Source: Chlamydiia bacterium (GTDB lineage Bacteria; Chlamydiota; Chlamydiia; Chlamydiales; Simkaniaceae). From it: DNA of 64,000 bases. Below the pieces are notes generated by a model. That model worked only from the letters and a program-made list of their open reading frames with translations, had not been told where the DNA came from and ran no database searches. The stretch is from assembly GCA_030429605.1 (NCBI GenBank), contig JAUIEV010000001.1, positions 310,001 to 374,000 of the forward strand, in the 5' to 3' direction. Made by a program: the position numbers and the translations under genes. Numbering within the stretch: the stretch's first letter is position 1; every line of letters starts with the position of its first letter. Below are positions 25,465 through 35,931 of the stretch, one piece after another.

Positions 25465-26826
25465 GCAATGATTAATATTTCGACCATTTTAAGTATACGG
25501 AACTGGCCGTTTACTGCAGAATATGGTCTTGCTTCTATAGTGTACTTGCTTCTGGCCGCCGTGCTCTATTTTATTCCAATAGCGCTTGTTTCGGCGGAGC
25601 TTGCAACAGGGTGGCCAAAAAAAGGTGGTCTTTTTGCATGGATCAGTGAGGCGTTTGGGAAACGAATCGGATTTGTTGCAGTCTTTCTCCTGTGGGCATC
25701 CAATATTGTCTTTTATCCAGCTATCCTTGCATTTGTCGCAGCAACTGTGGCCTATGCAGTCTACCCGCCTTTTGCAGAAGACCCGTATTTTCAGTTTTTT
25801 ACAATTACAACCGTCTTCTGGACGATTTTGCTCCTCTCCTTACTTGGCATGCGCTTTTCTTCGTGGCTCAGCACATGGGGCGTTCTTCTAGGAACACTAC
25901 TTCCTGGCAGTTTGATTGTCGGTTTTGGTATTGTGTGGTACCTTTCAGGAAATCCTCTTGCGACAGAGGTGTCATGGGCTGCGTGTGTGCCTAAGCTGCA
26001 GTCTGTTGATGAACTTGTGTTTATCAGTGGCGTGCTTCTTGGTTTTGCTGGAATGGAGATGACGGCCGTGCATGCACTCGATGTTGACGAGCCCCGAAAA
26101 AATTATCCACGAGCTATTTTCTCGTCAGCACTTGTTATTGTGTTGCTTTCTCTTGTAGGAACGCTTTCAGTTGCTATTGTGATCCCTCAGGAAAAAATGG
26201 GGCTCTTGACTGCTTCTCTTGAAACACTTGCTGTGTACTTGAACCATTATCAGCTTGGTTGGACGATGCCAGTTATTGCTCTCCTCGTTGCATTCGGAGC
26301 AACGGGTGGAATCAGTACGTGGCTTGCAGGGCCAAGTAAAGGGCTGCATGCTGCATGTGAAGAAATGGGATTTGATAACATATTTACCAAAACCCGACAT
26401 GGGATGCCAACAGTCATTATCCTTCTTCAAGGAATAATTGTGACAGGTGTGACAGCACTTTGCTTTGTTATGCCTACAGTGAATAGCTCGTTTTGGGTAT
26501 TTACTGTTGTCTCTGTGCAAATGTATCTCATTGTGTATTTCCTTCTTTTTGCTGCAGGAATTTACCTTAAGTACACGCGACCAGATGTTGAACGACATTA
26601 CGAAATTCCAGGAGGAAAAGCAGGTATGTGGATCGTGGGACTCCTTGGTCTATTCAATACGTTCTTTTGCTTTATTATTGGCTTCTTGCCACCAGCCGGA
26701 TTAGATGTTGGGAATACATTTTGGTATGTTTCACTCATGCTCATTTCTACAATTGCGAGTGCATACATTCCATATGTTATTGCAAAGCCAAGAGTGTCGC
26801 CTGTAGCCCTTAAAGAGCCTGTCTAA
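25432..26826 (+). CDS. APC-superfamily amino acid antiporter, GadC/XasA-like
   Basis: This 464-residue inner-membrane transporter of the glutamate:GABA antiporter branch of the APC superfamily has about 12 hydrophobic segments. Family marks are MINISTILSIRNWPFTAEYGL in the first helix, LVSAELATGWPKKGGLFAWISEAFG in the loop and helix 2, GVLLGFAGMEMTAVHALDVDEPRKNYP and FGATGGISTWLAGPSKGL. Chlamydia carries related genes annotated xasA. Substrates are probably amino acids taken from the host in exchange for metabolites. No good ribosome-binding site precedes ATG 25432; a second in-frame ATG at 25447 has GGA four bases upstream. Both lie in the nested hairpins described separately. Confidence 0.85.
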   Translation: MKTEKMGVFALAMINISTILSIRNWPFTAEYGLASIVYLLLAAVLYFIPIALVSAELATGWPKKGGLFAWISEAFGKRIGFVAVFLLWASNIVFYPAILAFVAATVAYAVYPPFAEDPYFQFFTITTVFWTILLLSLLGMRFSSWLSTWGVLLGTLLPGSLIVGFGIVWYLSGNPLATEVSWAACVPKLQSVDELVFISGVLLGFAGMEMTAVHALDVDEPRKNYPRAIFSSALVIVLLSLVGTLSVAIVIPQEKMGLLTASLETLAVYLNHYQLGWTMPVIALLVAFGATGGISTWLAGPSKGLHAACEEMGFDNIFTKTRHGMPTVIILLQGIIVTGVTALCFVMPTVNSSFWVFTVVSVQMYLIVYFLLFAAGIYLKYTRPDVERHYEIPGGKAGMWIVGLLGLFNTFFCFIIGFLPPAGLDVGNTFWYVSLMLISTIASAYIPYVIAKPRVSPVALKEPV

Positions 26827-26840
26827 CGAAAATATCTTCT

Positions 26841-26867
26841 TTAGCACTTACTGATTTTAGGTGCTAA
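26841..26867 (+). promoter_or_regulatory. CIRCE operator (HrcA-binding inverted repeat)
   Basis: TTAGCACTT, nine bases, AGGTGCTAA: a 9-9-9 inverted repeat matching the CIRCE consensus (TTAGCACTC-N9-GAGTGCTAA) except for two bases at the inner ends. It lies just upstream of the groES promoter, so groESL should be repressed by HrcA and induced by heat. hrcA itself is not in the window. Confidence 0.9.
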
Positions 26868-26873
26868 TAGGCG

Positions 26874-26902
26874 TTGACAAAAAGGTATGGGACTTCTAGT
26901 AT
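26874..26902 (+). promoter_or_regulatory. groESL promoter (sigma-66/sigma-70 type)
   Basis: A consensus -35 TTGACA (26874-26879), a 17-base spacer and TAGTAT (26897-26902) sit seven bases after the CIRCE element and about 27 bases before the groES ATG. A GGAGG ribosome-binding site is at 26921-26925. Confidence 0.85.
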
Positions 26903-26929
26903 TTCTTCTAAGAAAATCATGGAGGTCTT

Positions 26930-28917
<1,988 letters not shown>

Positions 28918-28935
28918 TTTTACCGCACAAAGCAC

Positions 28936-28967
28936 AAAAAAGCCGGCTTGTGGCCGGCTTTTTTTTT
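28936..28967 (+). terminator. Rho-independent terminator after groEL
   Basis: AGCCGGC (28941-28947), loop TTGTG, GCCGGCT (28953-28959), flanked by A5 on the left and an uninterrupted T run to 28967. The A/T flanks extend the stem, so it can act in both directions and may also end the prmA transcript from the other strand (stop at 28984). Confidence 0.95.
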
Positions 28968-28983
28968 GCGTGGAAGTATGTGG

Positions 28984-29766
28984 TTAGTTGGATAAAAGAA
29001 TAAATGCGTTCCAGTTGTCCTGAGCCATTTGTTTCTCGATTGAAAGAGAGAGCGTGCGTATGAATGACTGAAATGCTGCCATATTTTCATCGTGAATACC
29101 TGAAACAACCCATGAACAGTCGGATGCACTAAAACATGAGGTAGCGACTTTCTGCTCTTCGAGTGTCATATTTAACAGAATGGTCGCCTGTTTTACGTGC
29201 GGAAGAGGATCAGATCCAATTTTTACTTGTCTTTGCACGCTATTTAAAAGCACATTTTTGTGGGCGTGACGAACAGCAGACGCTTCAATATCATATCCAT
29301 AGACTTTCTTTGCGCCAAGGAGTGCTGCAGCGCACGAGAGGACTCCGCTTCCACAGCCTACATCGACAACGAACGAGAGCTCTATTTCTTGCATGAGCTG
29401 CAGCATAAGCTGTGTCGTTGGGTGAGAAAGGTCTCCAAAGCCGGCTCCAGGGAATAGCTTAAGCATTGTATCAGGACCACCGAATGCTGACAAAGAACAG
29501 GATATGTCTCCTTCAAGAGTAACATAGGGAGAAAACTGTTTCCACTGTGTATTCCAGTCGATTTCAGCCTCATCGCATCGCATGAGCGTAAGATAGTGCG
29601 GCGTGTCAAACGTCTTTTCAGCAAATCCGCCAACGATCATGCCATCGATGCTTGAATCTTCCAGCGTATAGACGTGCTCCAACCCACCTTGAGTTAAGAT
29701 GTCCATGGAGTGTTCAAGTAGGCTCAGGTCTGTTAAGATGTATTGAAAGTGATTCATTCCATTCAT
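28984..29766 (-). CDS. prmA: Ribosomal protein L11 methyltransferase-like
   Basis: This 260-residue class I SAM-dependent methyltransferase is of the PrmA type, which methylates ribosomal protein L11. The C-terminal catalytic half contains LFPGAGFGDLSHPTTQLML (equivalent of the PrmA GTGxHxTT substrate motif), VDVGCGSGVLSCAAALLGAKKVYGYDI (SAM-binding motif I and acidic motif II) and a short ILLNMTLEEQ where PrmA has an ANI motif. The N-terminal half is a poorly conserved substrate domain. The start at 29766 could instead be the ATG three codons in. It is divergent from the tRNA gene. The altered motifs leave some room for a different target. Confidence 0.75.
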   Translation of the reverse strand: MNGMNHFQYILTDLSLLEHSMDILTQGGLEHVYTLEDSSIDGMIVGGFAEKTFDTPHYLTLMRCDEAEIDWNTQWKQFSPYVTLEGDISCSLSAFGGPDTMLKLFPGAGFGDLSHPTTQLMLQLMQEIELSFVVDVGCGSGVLSCAAALLGAKKVYGYDIEASAVRHAHKNVLLNSVQRQVKIGSDPLPHVKQATILLNMTLEEQKVATSCFSASDCSWVVSGIHDENMAAFQSFIRTLSLSIEKQMAQDNWNAFILLSN

Positions 29767-29830
29767 CTTACCACGATTACCCCTTGTGGAAAATGGTTTT
29801 TTACGGCATTATATTGGCAACATTTACTAC

Positions 29831-29904
29831 GCACTGGTAGCTCAGCTGGATAGAGTACCTGGCTACGGACCAGGAGGTCAGAGGTTCGAATCCTCTCCGG
29901 TGCG
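29831..29904 (+). tRNA. tRNA-Arg (anticodon ACG)
   Basis: This 74-base cloverleaf has acceptor arms GCACTGG (29831-29837) and CCGGTGC (29897-29903) with one G-T pair and discriminator G. The D arm contains AGCTC...GAGTA, the anticodon arm is CTGG CTACGGA CCAG with anticodon ACG, and the T arm is AGAGG TTCGAAT CCTCT. The 3' CCA is not encoded and would be added by the cca product (37.8-39.1 kb). A34 needs deamination to inosine by TadA. A weak promoter (TGGAAA, 17 bases, TATATT at 29810) lies upstream and a strong terminator directly downstream. Confidence 0.97.
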
Positions 29905-29907
29905 ACG

Positions 29908-29944
29908 ACAAAGGCTACGAATTCTTCGTAGCCTTTGTGTTTTT
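29908..29944 (+). terminator. Rho-independent terminator directly after tRNA-Arg
   Basis: A perfect 14-base stem (ACAAAGGCTACGAA, 29908-29921, with TTCGTAGCCTTTGT, 29925-29938), a TTC loop and then GTTTTT. It begins only four bases after the mature tRNA end, and the next ATG lies 11 bases beyond the T run. Confidence 0.9.
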
Positions 29945-29954
29945 AGGAGTAGAG

Positions 29955-30578
29955 ATGGATATTGAAATTTTTAGTACGCTTCCTCTTGGTACAAATTGTT
30001 TTTTATGTACGCATGATAAAAAAGCTGTTTTAATCGATGCTGGATTTGGGATTGCAGAGTTAATTAAGCCAAGCCTCGAAGCATTTGAATGTACGCTAGA
30101 AGCTGTTCTTTTGACCCATTCACATTGGGATCACATTGCAGGTCTAAAAGAAATTCAATCGCTATATTCAGTGAAAACATACTGTCATCCATACGATGCT
30201 CCAAACGTTTCATCTCCCGGGGTAGATGGTGTGCCAACAATGATGGATACCGCGCCTGCGCAGGTCGACGCTCCTTTAGCGGAAGGTGATCTGTTGAAAA
30301 TAGGAGGGATGTCGTTTCGCGTCCTCCATACCCCCGGTCACTCACCAGGATCTGTTGTGTTCCTTTCTGAAGAATCGAATACATTGTTTTCTGGAGATAC
30401 CCTCTTTGAGGGAACATGTGGAAATGTTTCGTTTCCATCTTCCTCACCGGAAGATATGGCACACTCACTTGCGCGACTATCTAAGTTAAAGAAAAATTTT
30501 ACCGTTTATCCAGGGCATGGGCGAACAACTACTTTAGACGCCGAAGCGTGGATTGAGGGTGCTGCTTCTCTTATATGA
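29955..30578 (+). CDS. Metallo-beta-lactamase-fold hydrolase, glyoxalase II-like
   Basis: This 207-residue cytoplasmic protein has a binuclear metal hydrolase fold. The ligands are visible in THSHWDHIAG (HxHxDH), TPGHSPGSVVF (His), LFSGDTLFEGTCG (Asp) and VYPGHGRTTT (His). It lacks the C-terminal substrate domain of true glyoxalase II, so it belongs to the short YcbL-like group, which usually has thioesterase or glyoxalase-like activity. The ATG at 29955 has AGGAG five bases upstream; an in-frame GTG at 29937 falls inside the tRNA terminator stem and is unlikely. It precedes ahpC on the same strand with a 63-base gap. Confidence 0.88.
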   Translation: MDIEIFSTLPLGTNCFLCTHDKKAVLIDAGFGIAELIKPSLEAFECTLEAVLLTHSHWDHIAGLKEIQSLYSVKTYCHPYDAPNVSSPGVDGVPTMMDTAPAQVDAPLAEGDLLKIGGMSFRVLHTPGHSPGSVVFLSEESNTLFSGDTLFEGTCGNVSFPSSSPEDMAHSLARLSKLKKNFTVYPGHGRTTTLDAEAWIEGAASLI

Positions 30579-30641
30579 AGTTTGAAGCTTTTTGCCTGAT
30601 TTGATACTCTTTATCTTCAACACGACGATATAGGAGGTTGT

Positions 30642-31229
30642 ATGTCAGGCGTTCTCGTAGGAAAGAAAGCTCCAGATTTTTCTGCAAAAGCAGTATTTAA
30701 AGATCAAATTGTAGAAAATTTTTCACTAGAATCTTTTCGTGGAAAATATGTAGTTCTTTTCTTTTACCCACTCGATTTTACTTTTGTGTGTCCAACTGAG
30801 CTGCATGCATTTCAAGAAAAATATGAAGCATTTACTGCTCGGAATGCGCAGCTTATTGCATGTTCGGTAGACAGTGAATTTTCCCATTTTGCATGGCTGA
30901 ATACGCCAAAAGCAAAAGGTGGAATTGAAGGGGTGAATTACCCGATAGTTGCAGACCTCAATAAAACTATTGCAAAAGACTACGATGTGCTCGTTGATGG
31001 TGAAGGAGTGGCATATAGAGGGCTCTTCCTGATCGATAAAGAGGGAGTGGTAAGACATCAGGTGATAAATGACCTGCCTCTTGGACGCTCTGTTGATGAA
31101 GCAATTCGGATGCTCGATGCGCTTATTTTCTTTGAGGAAAATGGTGAAGTATGTCCTGCAAACTGGCACCAAGGTGAAAAATCAATGAAGCCAGACCAAG
31201 AAGGGCTTCTTGCGTACTACAGCTCGTAA
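30642..31229 (+). CDS. ahpC: Typical 2-Cys peroxiredoxin
   Basis: This enzyme reduces hydrogen and organic peroxides and is the likely main peroxide defence. The 195-residue protein has the peroxidatic Cys in FYPLDFTFVCPTEL and the resolving Cys in GEVCPANW. These residues define the AhpC/Prx1 class, and VVRHQVINDLPLGRSVDEAIRMLDAL is typical. AGGAGG lies a few bases ahead of the ATG. A clear terminator follows. No ahpF is next to it, so electrons would come from thioredoxin. Confidence 0.95.
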   Translation: MSGVLVGKKAPDFSAKAVFKDQIVENFSLESFRGKYVVLFFYPLDFTFVCPTELHAFQEKYEAFTARNAQLIACSVDSEFSHFAWLNTPKAKGGIEGVNYPIVADLNKTIAKDYDVLVDGEGVAYRGLFLIDKEGVVRHQVINDLPLGRSVDEAIRMLDALIFFEENGEVCPANWHQGEKSMKPDQEGLLAYYSS

Positions 31230-31263
31230 CCTTTTTTAAGAGAGGTACTCAGCGTTCTTTTCA

Positions 31264-31289
31264 AGGCCTACCTTTTGGTAGGTCTTTTT
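31264..31289 (+). terminator. Rho-independent terminator after ahpC
   Basis: AGGCCTACC (31264-31272), loop TTTT, GGTAGGTCT (31277-31285, one G-T pair) and a T run to 31289. It separates ahpC from the next small gene, which has its own promoter. Confidence 0.9.
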
Positions 31290-31306
31290 CATTTGCAAAA
31301 ATTTCT

Positions 31307-31335
31307 TTGAACGAATATGCAGGAGAAAACATACT
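31307..31335 (+). promoter_or_regulatory. Predicted promoter for the small gene at 31355
   Basis: TTGAAC at 31307-31312, a 17-base spacer and CATACT at 31330-31335, placed just after the ahpC terminator and 20 bases before the ATG at 31355. The TTG that could be read as an earlier start codon is part of this -35 box. Confidence 0.5.
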
Positions 31336-31354
31336 AAGTAATAGTACCTTTTCT

Positions 31355-31747
31355 ATGAAACATGTCGTAGCTCTTTTCGGTGAAGCCGAACGAGGTCAAT
31401 ATGCTGAGCCAATCCAAATAACTGAATTGAGTCAGCTTTCAGATTATTTAGGACACCCTCCGGAAGAAAGTGTGGGGATCTCGCTTGCAATTCAAGCGCT
31501 CCTTTATAAAAGACACATTTTCTATCTTCGAGTGCAAGAAGAGGGATTTAGTCGAAACGACTACCTACAGGGGCTACAAAATCTTCAGAAAGCACAGGCT
31601 ATATCGGAACTTCATGCCATTTGTATGCCAGGTGTTGGGGACGCAGAAATAATTGATGCAGCATCTCCTGTGAGTGAGAAACATAACAGCCTGCTCATAA
31701 CCTCTGAGCAAGACCTTTACGACTATCTGACTTCATTTGCTCACTAA
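31355..31747 (+). CDS. Small protein of unknown function, faintly tail-sheath-like
   Basis: I do not recognise this 130-residue protein with confidence. It begins MKHVVALFGEAERGQYAEPI, then has ISLAIQALLYKRHIFYLRVQE and LHAICMPGVGDAEIIDAAS, an alternating strand/helix pattern like a small alpha/beta domain. The GEAERG...EP start and the later PGV-D-x-x-I block recall pieces of contractile tail-sheath proteins, but the similarity is faint and no other sheath genes are near. The start is set after a predicted promoter (31307-31335); no strong ribosome-binding site is seen. It is flanked by the ahpC terminator and, convergently, by eno. Confidence 0.55.
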   Translation: MKHVVALFGEAERGQYAEPIQITELSQLSDYLGHPPEESVGISLAIQALLYKRHIFYLRVQEEGFSRNDYLQGLQNLQKAQAISELHAICMPGVGDAEIIDAASPVSEKHNSLLITSEQDLYDYLTSFAH

Positions 31748-31771
31748 TGCACCTCTTCAGCACACAACGTG

Positions 31772-33055
<1,284 letters not shown>

Positions 33056-33224
33056 TCATCCTTCAGCATTTCTCAATTTGAATACACGTTACAGAGGTAC
33101 GGTTTTTTTACGAAAGTATTTCTTTACTCATGTCATACAATGAGTAGTACAGAAGCTTGGCTTATAACCAAGTATAGAATATCCTCTATGGCTCTTTTAA
33201 TTATGTACTAAGGAAAAACCGACA

Positions 33225-34088
33225 ATGGCGGCGTGTGGTTGGACAGAAGTGCGAGCAAAACAGCGTGTGCTTTTTTTGCTGTGTACAGAAGATTACAATT
33301 CTGCATTTTATCCAAAGTTAATGGACCCAATTTTCTCAAAAATTAAAATGCACTCACGAGTGGCATTTAAAAGAATATATACTATTGGGCAGCTGTATTC
33401 AACACTCAAACGGTATAAAAACACGTATGAAACGTTATGCATTGCAGGACATGGGTGTGGCAATGCAATTACGATAAGTAAAAGAGTTGTTATTCGTGAC
33501 GAGACATACTTTCGTGGGCGATTAGGGGAAAAGTGTAGAAAAATTGTTTGTTTAAGTTGTTGTACCGGGAGGTTCAGAGATGGGGTAGCCTATCGTCTGG
33601 CACGCCTGGGAAGAGATGTCCTCGCACCGAGAAACATTGTGTATCTCGATAGTATCGATGTGAATCCATCATACGGTGCTCGATCAGCAGCATTTCCAAT
33701 AAATTTTGAGAAAGGGCGCCTTTTTTCAAGAAAAGGTGTTTCTGACTATACGGGATATTCGGATGTTTCAGAAGTTGATCTCCCTCTCTATATGCGTGGC
33801 GCACCGCTTAAGGAAGTGTGCTTTAGAATACATCGTTTTCAAGCTGTAAAAAGAGGTGATCTCGCGGCAAAGCTGTTATTTAGCCTGTTGCCGAAGCTAC
33901 CGGTCGATCCTGAATACCACAAAAGGTATATAGAAAAACTGTTCCTTCGTTGTGTTTCAGAATTGTCAGAGAAAAAAAAGCATGCTGAGCTGCATGCGCT
34001 CTGCACCCGTTTTTTCACGCATGCATACCCTTCTCTATCAGATGGTATAATAGCTACCTTTGAAAAGGGCAAAATATCAAAAAAATAG
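33225..34088 (+). CDS. Unknown protein with caspase-like (clan CD/CHAT) His-Cys motifs
   Basis: I know no exact family. The 287-residue protein has a strand-rich N terminus (RVLFLLCTEDYN), LCIAGHGCGNAITIS with His76 in a GHG, KIVCLSCCTGRFRDGVAYRLARLGRDVLAP with Cys112/Cys113, then a less defined C-terminal third. The order beta-strand-His-Gly, beta-strand-Cys, followed by a helix and V-x-A-P, is the pattern of clan CD cysteine peptidases (caspase, CHAT, and DUF4347-like domains). No signal peptide or membrane segment is seen, so it is either cytoplasmic or secreted without cleavage, for example by type III secretion. AAGGA precedes the ATG. It is divergent from eno and convergent, one base apart, with rsgA. 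Confidence 0.65.
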   Translation: MAACGWTEVRAKQRVLFLLCTEDYNSAFYPKLMDPIFSKIKMHSRVAFKRIYTIGQLYSTLKRYKNTYETLCIAGHGCGNAITISKRVVIRDETYFRGRLGEKCRKIVCLSCCTGRFRDGVAYRLARLGRDVLAPRNIVYLDSIDVNPSYGARSAAFPINFEKGRLFSRKGVSDYTGYSDVSEVDLPLYMRGAPLKEVCFRIHRFQAVKRGDLAAKLLFSLLPKLPVDPEYHKRYIEKLFLRCVSELSEKKKHAELHALCTRFFTHAYPSLSDGIIATFEKGKISKK

Positions 34089-34089
34089 C

Positions 34090-35199
34090 TTATTCCCACT
34101 CTTCTTTCGTTTCTTTTCTTTCAAGAAGAGAGACGTAGGAGTGGTATCGAAGTAGTGAAAGCGTTTCTTCTTCCACGGCTTCGAGGACTGCACATCCAGG
34201 CTCATGTGTGTGGGTACAGCCGCGAAATTTGCACTCAGATTGGAGTGCTAAAATTTCTGGAAAAAAAGATGAAACGTCTTCTGGCTCAATATTGTAGAGA
34301 CCAAAGCTTTTGACTCCTGGAGTATCAACACAAAACCCACCATGTGGGAGGGGGAAAAGAGAAGCTGTTGTTGTTGTGTGTGCACCCTTACGGGTTCTTT
34401 CAACTATATCGCCAACAGCGAGGTCTGTTCCAAGTACAGCGTTGATAAGGGAACTTTTTCCAACACCGGACTGTCCTGAAAAAACAGAGGTTTTCCCACG
34501 CATGATCTGTTGGATATCTTCTATTCCTTGCTTCGTTTTAGCTGACACTAACAAAAGAGGAAAATCAAGCTGTGAATAATCATGCACAAAAAGATGAAAG
34601 AGGTTTTTTTCTTCTTCAAGCGCGTCATCAATAAGGTCTACCTTATTGATAATGACAATTGGCTTCATATTCCCTTTTTTAGCGGAAATAATATATCTAT
34701 CAACAAGTGTTGGTTTGAGGGTTGGATCTTTTGCGGATACGATAATACACACTTGATCGATGTTCGCAGCAATGAGATGGCTTTTTCGACGTGTTAAGTT
34801 GTCTGCTCGTGTCAGCGTGGAATAGCGTGTATCAACATGGACTATTTGGGCCTCAGTGTCATCGATAATGTCTATTCGAACAAAGTCGCCAATGGTGACT
34901 AAGTTTTTCTCTTTTTTCTGCTCTTTTTTGAGGGAACCTTTAATGTGACAGAGATAGTTTCTTCCATCAGATTGAACAAGGATGCCCTCGGAAGTAATGG
35001 AGAGCACGCGGCCTTGTGGAAAGGTAAGGAGCGCGGGATCGATAGACACCTTTTTTTGGTCAGTTTTTTTGTATTTTGACCGGTCCTTTTTTTGAAAAAT
35101 TTTCCGCTCTTTTTTCCCCTCTTTTCGATCCTGGCTCCAGAAATCTTCTTCATGGGAGAGGTATTCATCATATTTATTTTGTTTTTTTTGAGAGCTCAT
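34090..35199 (-). CDS. rsgA: Ribosome small-subunit maturation GTPase RsgA
   Basis: RsgA checks late 30S subunit assembly. The 369-residue protein has an OB-fold part (GRVLSITSEGILVQSDGRNYLC), then the circularly permuted GTPase with NKVDLI (G4) ahead of GQSGVGKSSLIN (G1) and VDTPGVKSFG (G3). A C-terminal zinc motif C-x6-H-x-H-x4-C is seen in CKFRGCTHTHEPGC. An unusual Lys/Arg/Gln-rich N-terminal extension of about 60 residues precedes the OB fold and may bind rRNA. Its first 26 bases overlap the end of the trmH gene, so the two are probably co-translated. Confidence 0.95.
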   Translation of the reverse strand: MSSQKKQNKYDEYLSHEEDFWSQDRKEGKKERKIFQKKDRSKYKKTDQKKVSIDPALLTFPQGRVLSITSEGILVQSDGRNYLCHIKGSLKKEQKKEKNLVTIGDFVRIDIIDDTEAQIVHVDTRYSTLTRADNLTRRKSHLIAANIDQVCIIVSAKDPTLKPTLVDRYIISAKKGNMKPIVIINKVDLIDDALEEEKNLFHLFVHDYSQLDFPLLLVSAKTKQGIEDIQQIMRGKTSVFSGQSGVGKSSLINAVLGTDLAVGDIVERTRKGAHTTTTASLFPLPHGGFCVDTPGVKSFGLYNIEPEDVSSFFPEILALQSECKFRGCTHTHEPGCAVLEAVEEETLSLLRYHSYVSLLERKETKEEWE

Positions 35200-35896
35200 A
35201 CAATAAAATACCTGCGGCTACTGCTACATTTAAAGATTCCACGTGATGGATGGGAATAGTCACCTCTTTACATTTTAAGAGGGTGTCTTCCGATAGGCCA
35301 TGTCCTTCATTTCCTAGCACAAGAGTGTATTTTTCAGGCACTGTAATTGAGTCTATTGGAGTGCCATGGAGTGATGCCCCGTAAGAGGGAATGTCAGGAA
35401 GAGATGCAATAGATGTGAATGGAAGACGGAACTGTGTTCCTCGACCGGATTGGATAGCTTCTGGATGGAACGGATCACAACATTTTGGGAGAAGGAGTAC
35501 TGTATCAATGCCAAAAGCACAGGCAGCTCTGAAAATAGCTCCAAGGTTGCTTGGGTCTTGCACGGCATCAAGAGCAAGGAGTCTTTTCCCCTCGTTTTTT
35601 GGAGCAAGAGGGAGAGACACCTCAGCGGCATATCCATCAGGTGAAGGCTGGCCAGTTATTTTCTGTAGAACAGACTGGGTAACAAGGATCGTTTCATTCG
35701 AGGCTATTGACAGAGGTGGTAGGTCTTCTCTTTGATATAGGCGTTGTATCTGGACATCATCACACACTTCAGTCAAAATTTTTCTTCCAATAACAAGCGC
35801 AGTCTCCTCAGATCGTCGAAAAGACCCACTTTCACGAAGCTTTCTTGCTCGTTTTACAATATCATGTTGTACACTCGATATTTTTTTTGATAGCAT
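35174..35896 (-). CDS. SpoU/TrmH-family RNA 2'-O-methyltransferase
   Basis: This 240-residue SPOUT-fold enzyme probably methylates a ribose in 23S rRNA or tRNA. The catalytic domain shows LALDAVQDPSNLGAIFRAACAFG (motif 1 with the Asn-Leu-Gly and Arg), LVLGNEGHGLSEDTL (motif 2) and IPIHHVESLNVAVAAGILLYE (motif 3), which form the trefoil knot that binds SAM. An N-terminal L30e-like substrate domain is suggested by VIGRKILTEV. Its 3' end overlaps rsgA by 26 bases. The exact target nucleotide cannot be told from sequence. Confidence 0.9.
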   Translation of the reverse strand: MLSKKISSVQHDIVKRARKLRESGSFRRSEETALVIGRKILTEVCDDVQIQRLYQREDLPPLSIASNETILVTQSVLQKITGQPSPDGYAAEVSLPLAPKNEGKRLLALDAVQDPSNLGAIFRAACAFGIDTVLLLPKCCDPFHPEAIQSGRGTQFRLPFTSIASLPDIPSYGASLHGTPIDSITVPEKYTLVLGNEGHGLSEDTLLKCKEVTIPIHHVESLNVAVAAGILLYELSKKTK

Positions 35897-35931
35897 GCAG
35901 AAATGAGTACCACGTTTGAAAGTATGTAAGT

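Noticed and set aside
33158-33175. CTTGG-CTTATAA-CCAAG looks like a tRNA anticodon arm (TAT) ahead of the clan-CD-like gene
   Set aside because: The stem and 7-base loop fit, but I could not find a pairing acceptor stem, a TTC-type T loop or a proper D arm around it; more likely a leader hairpin.
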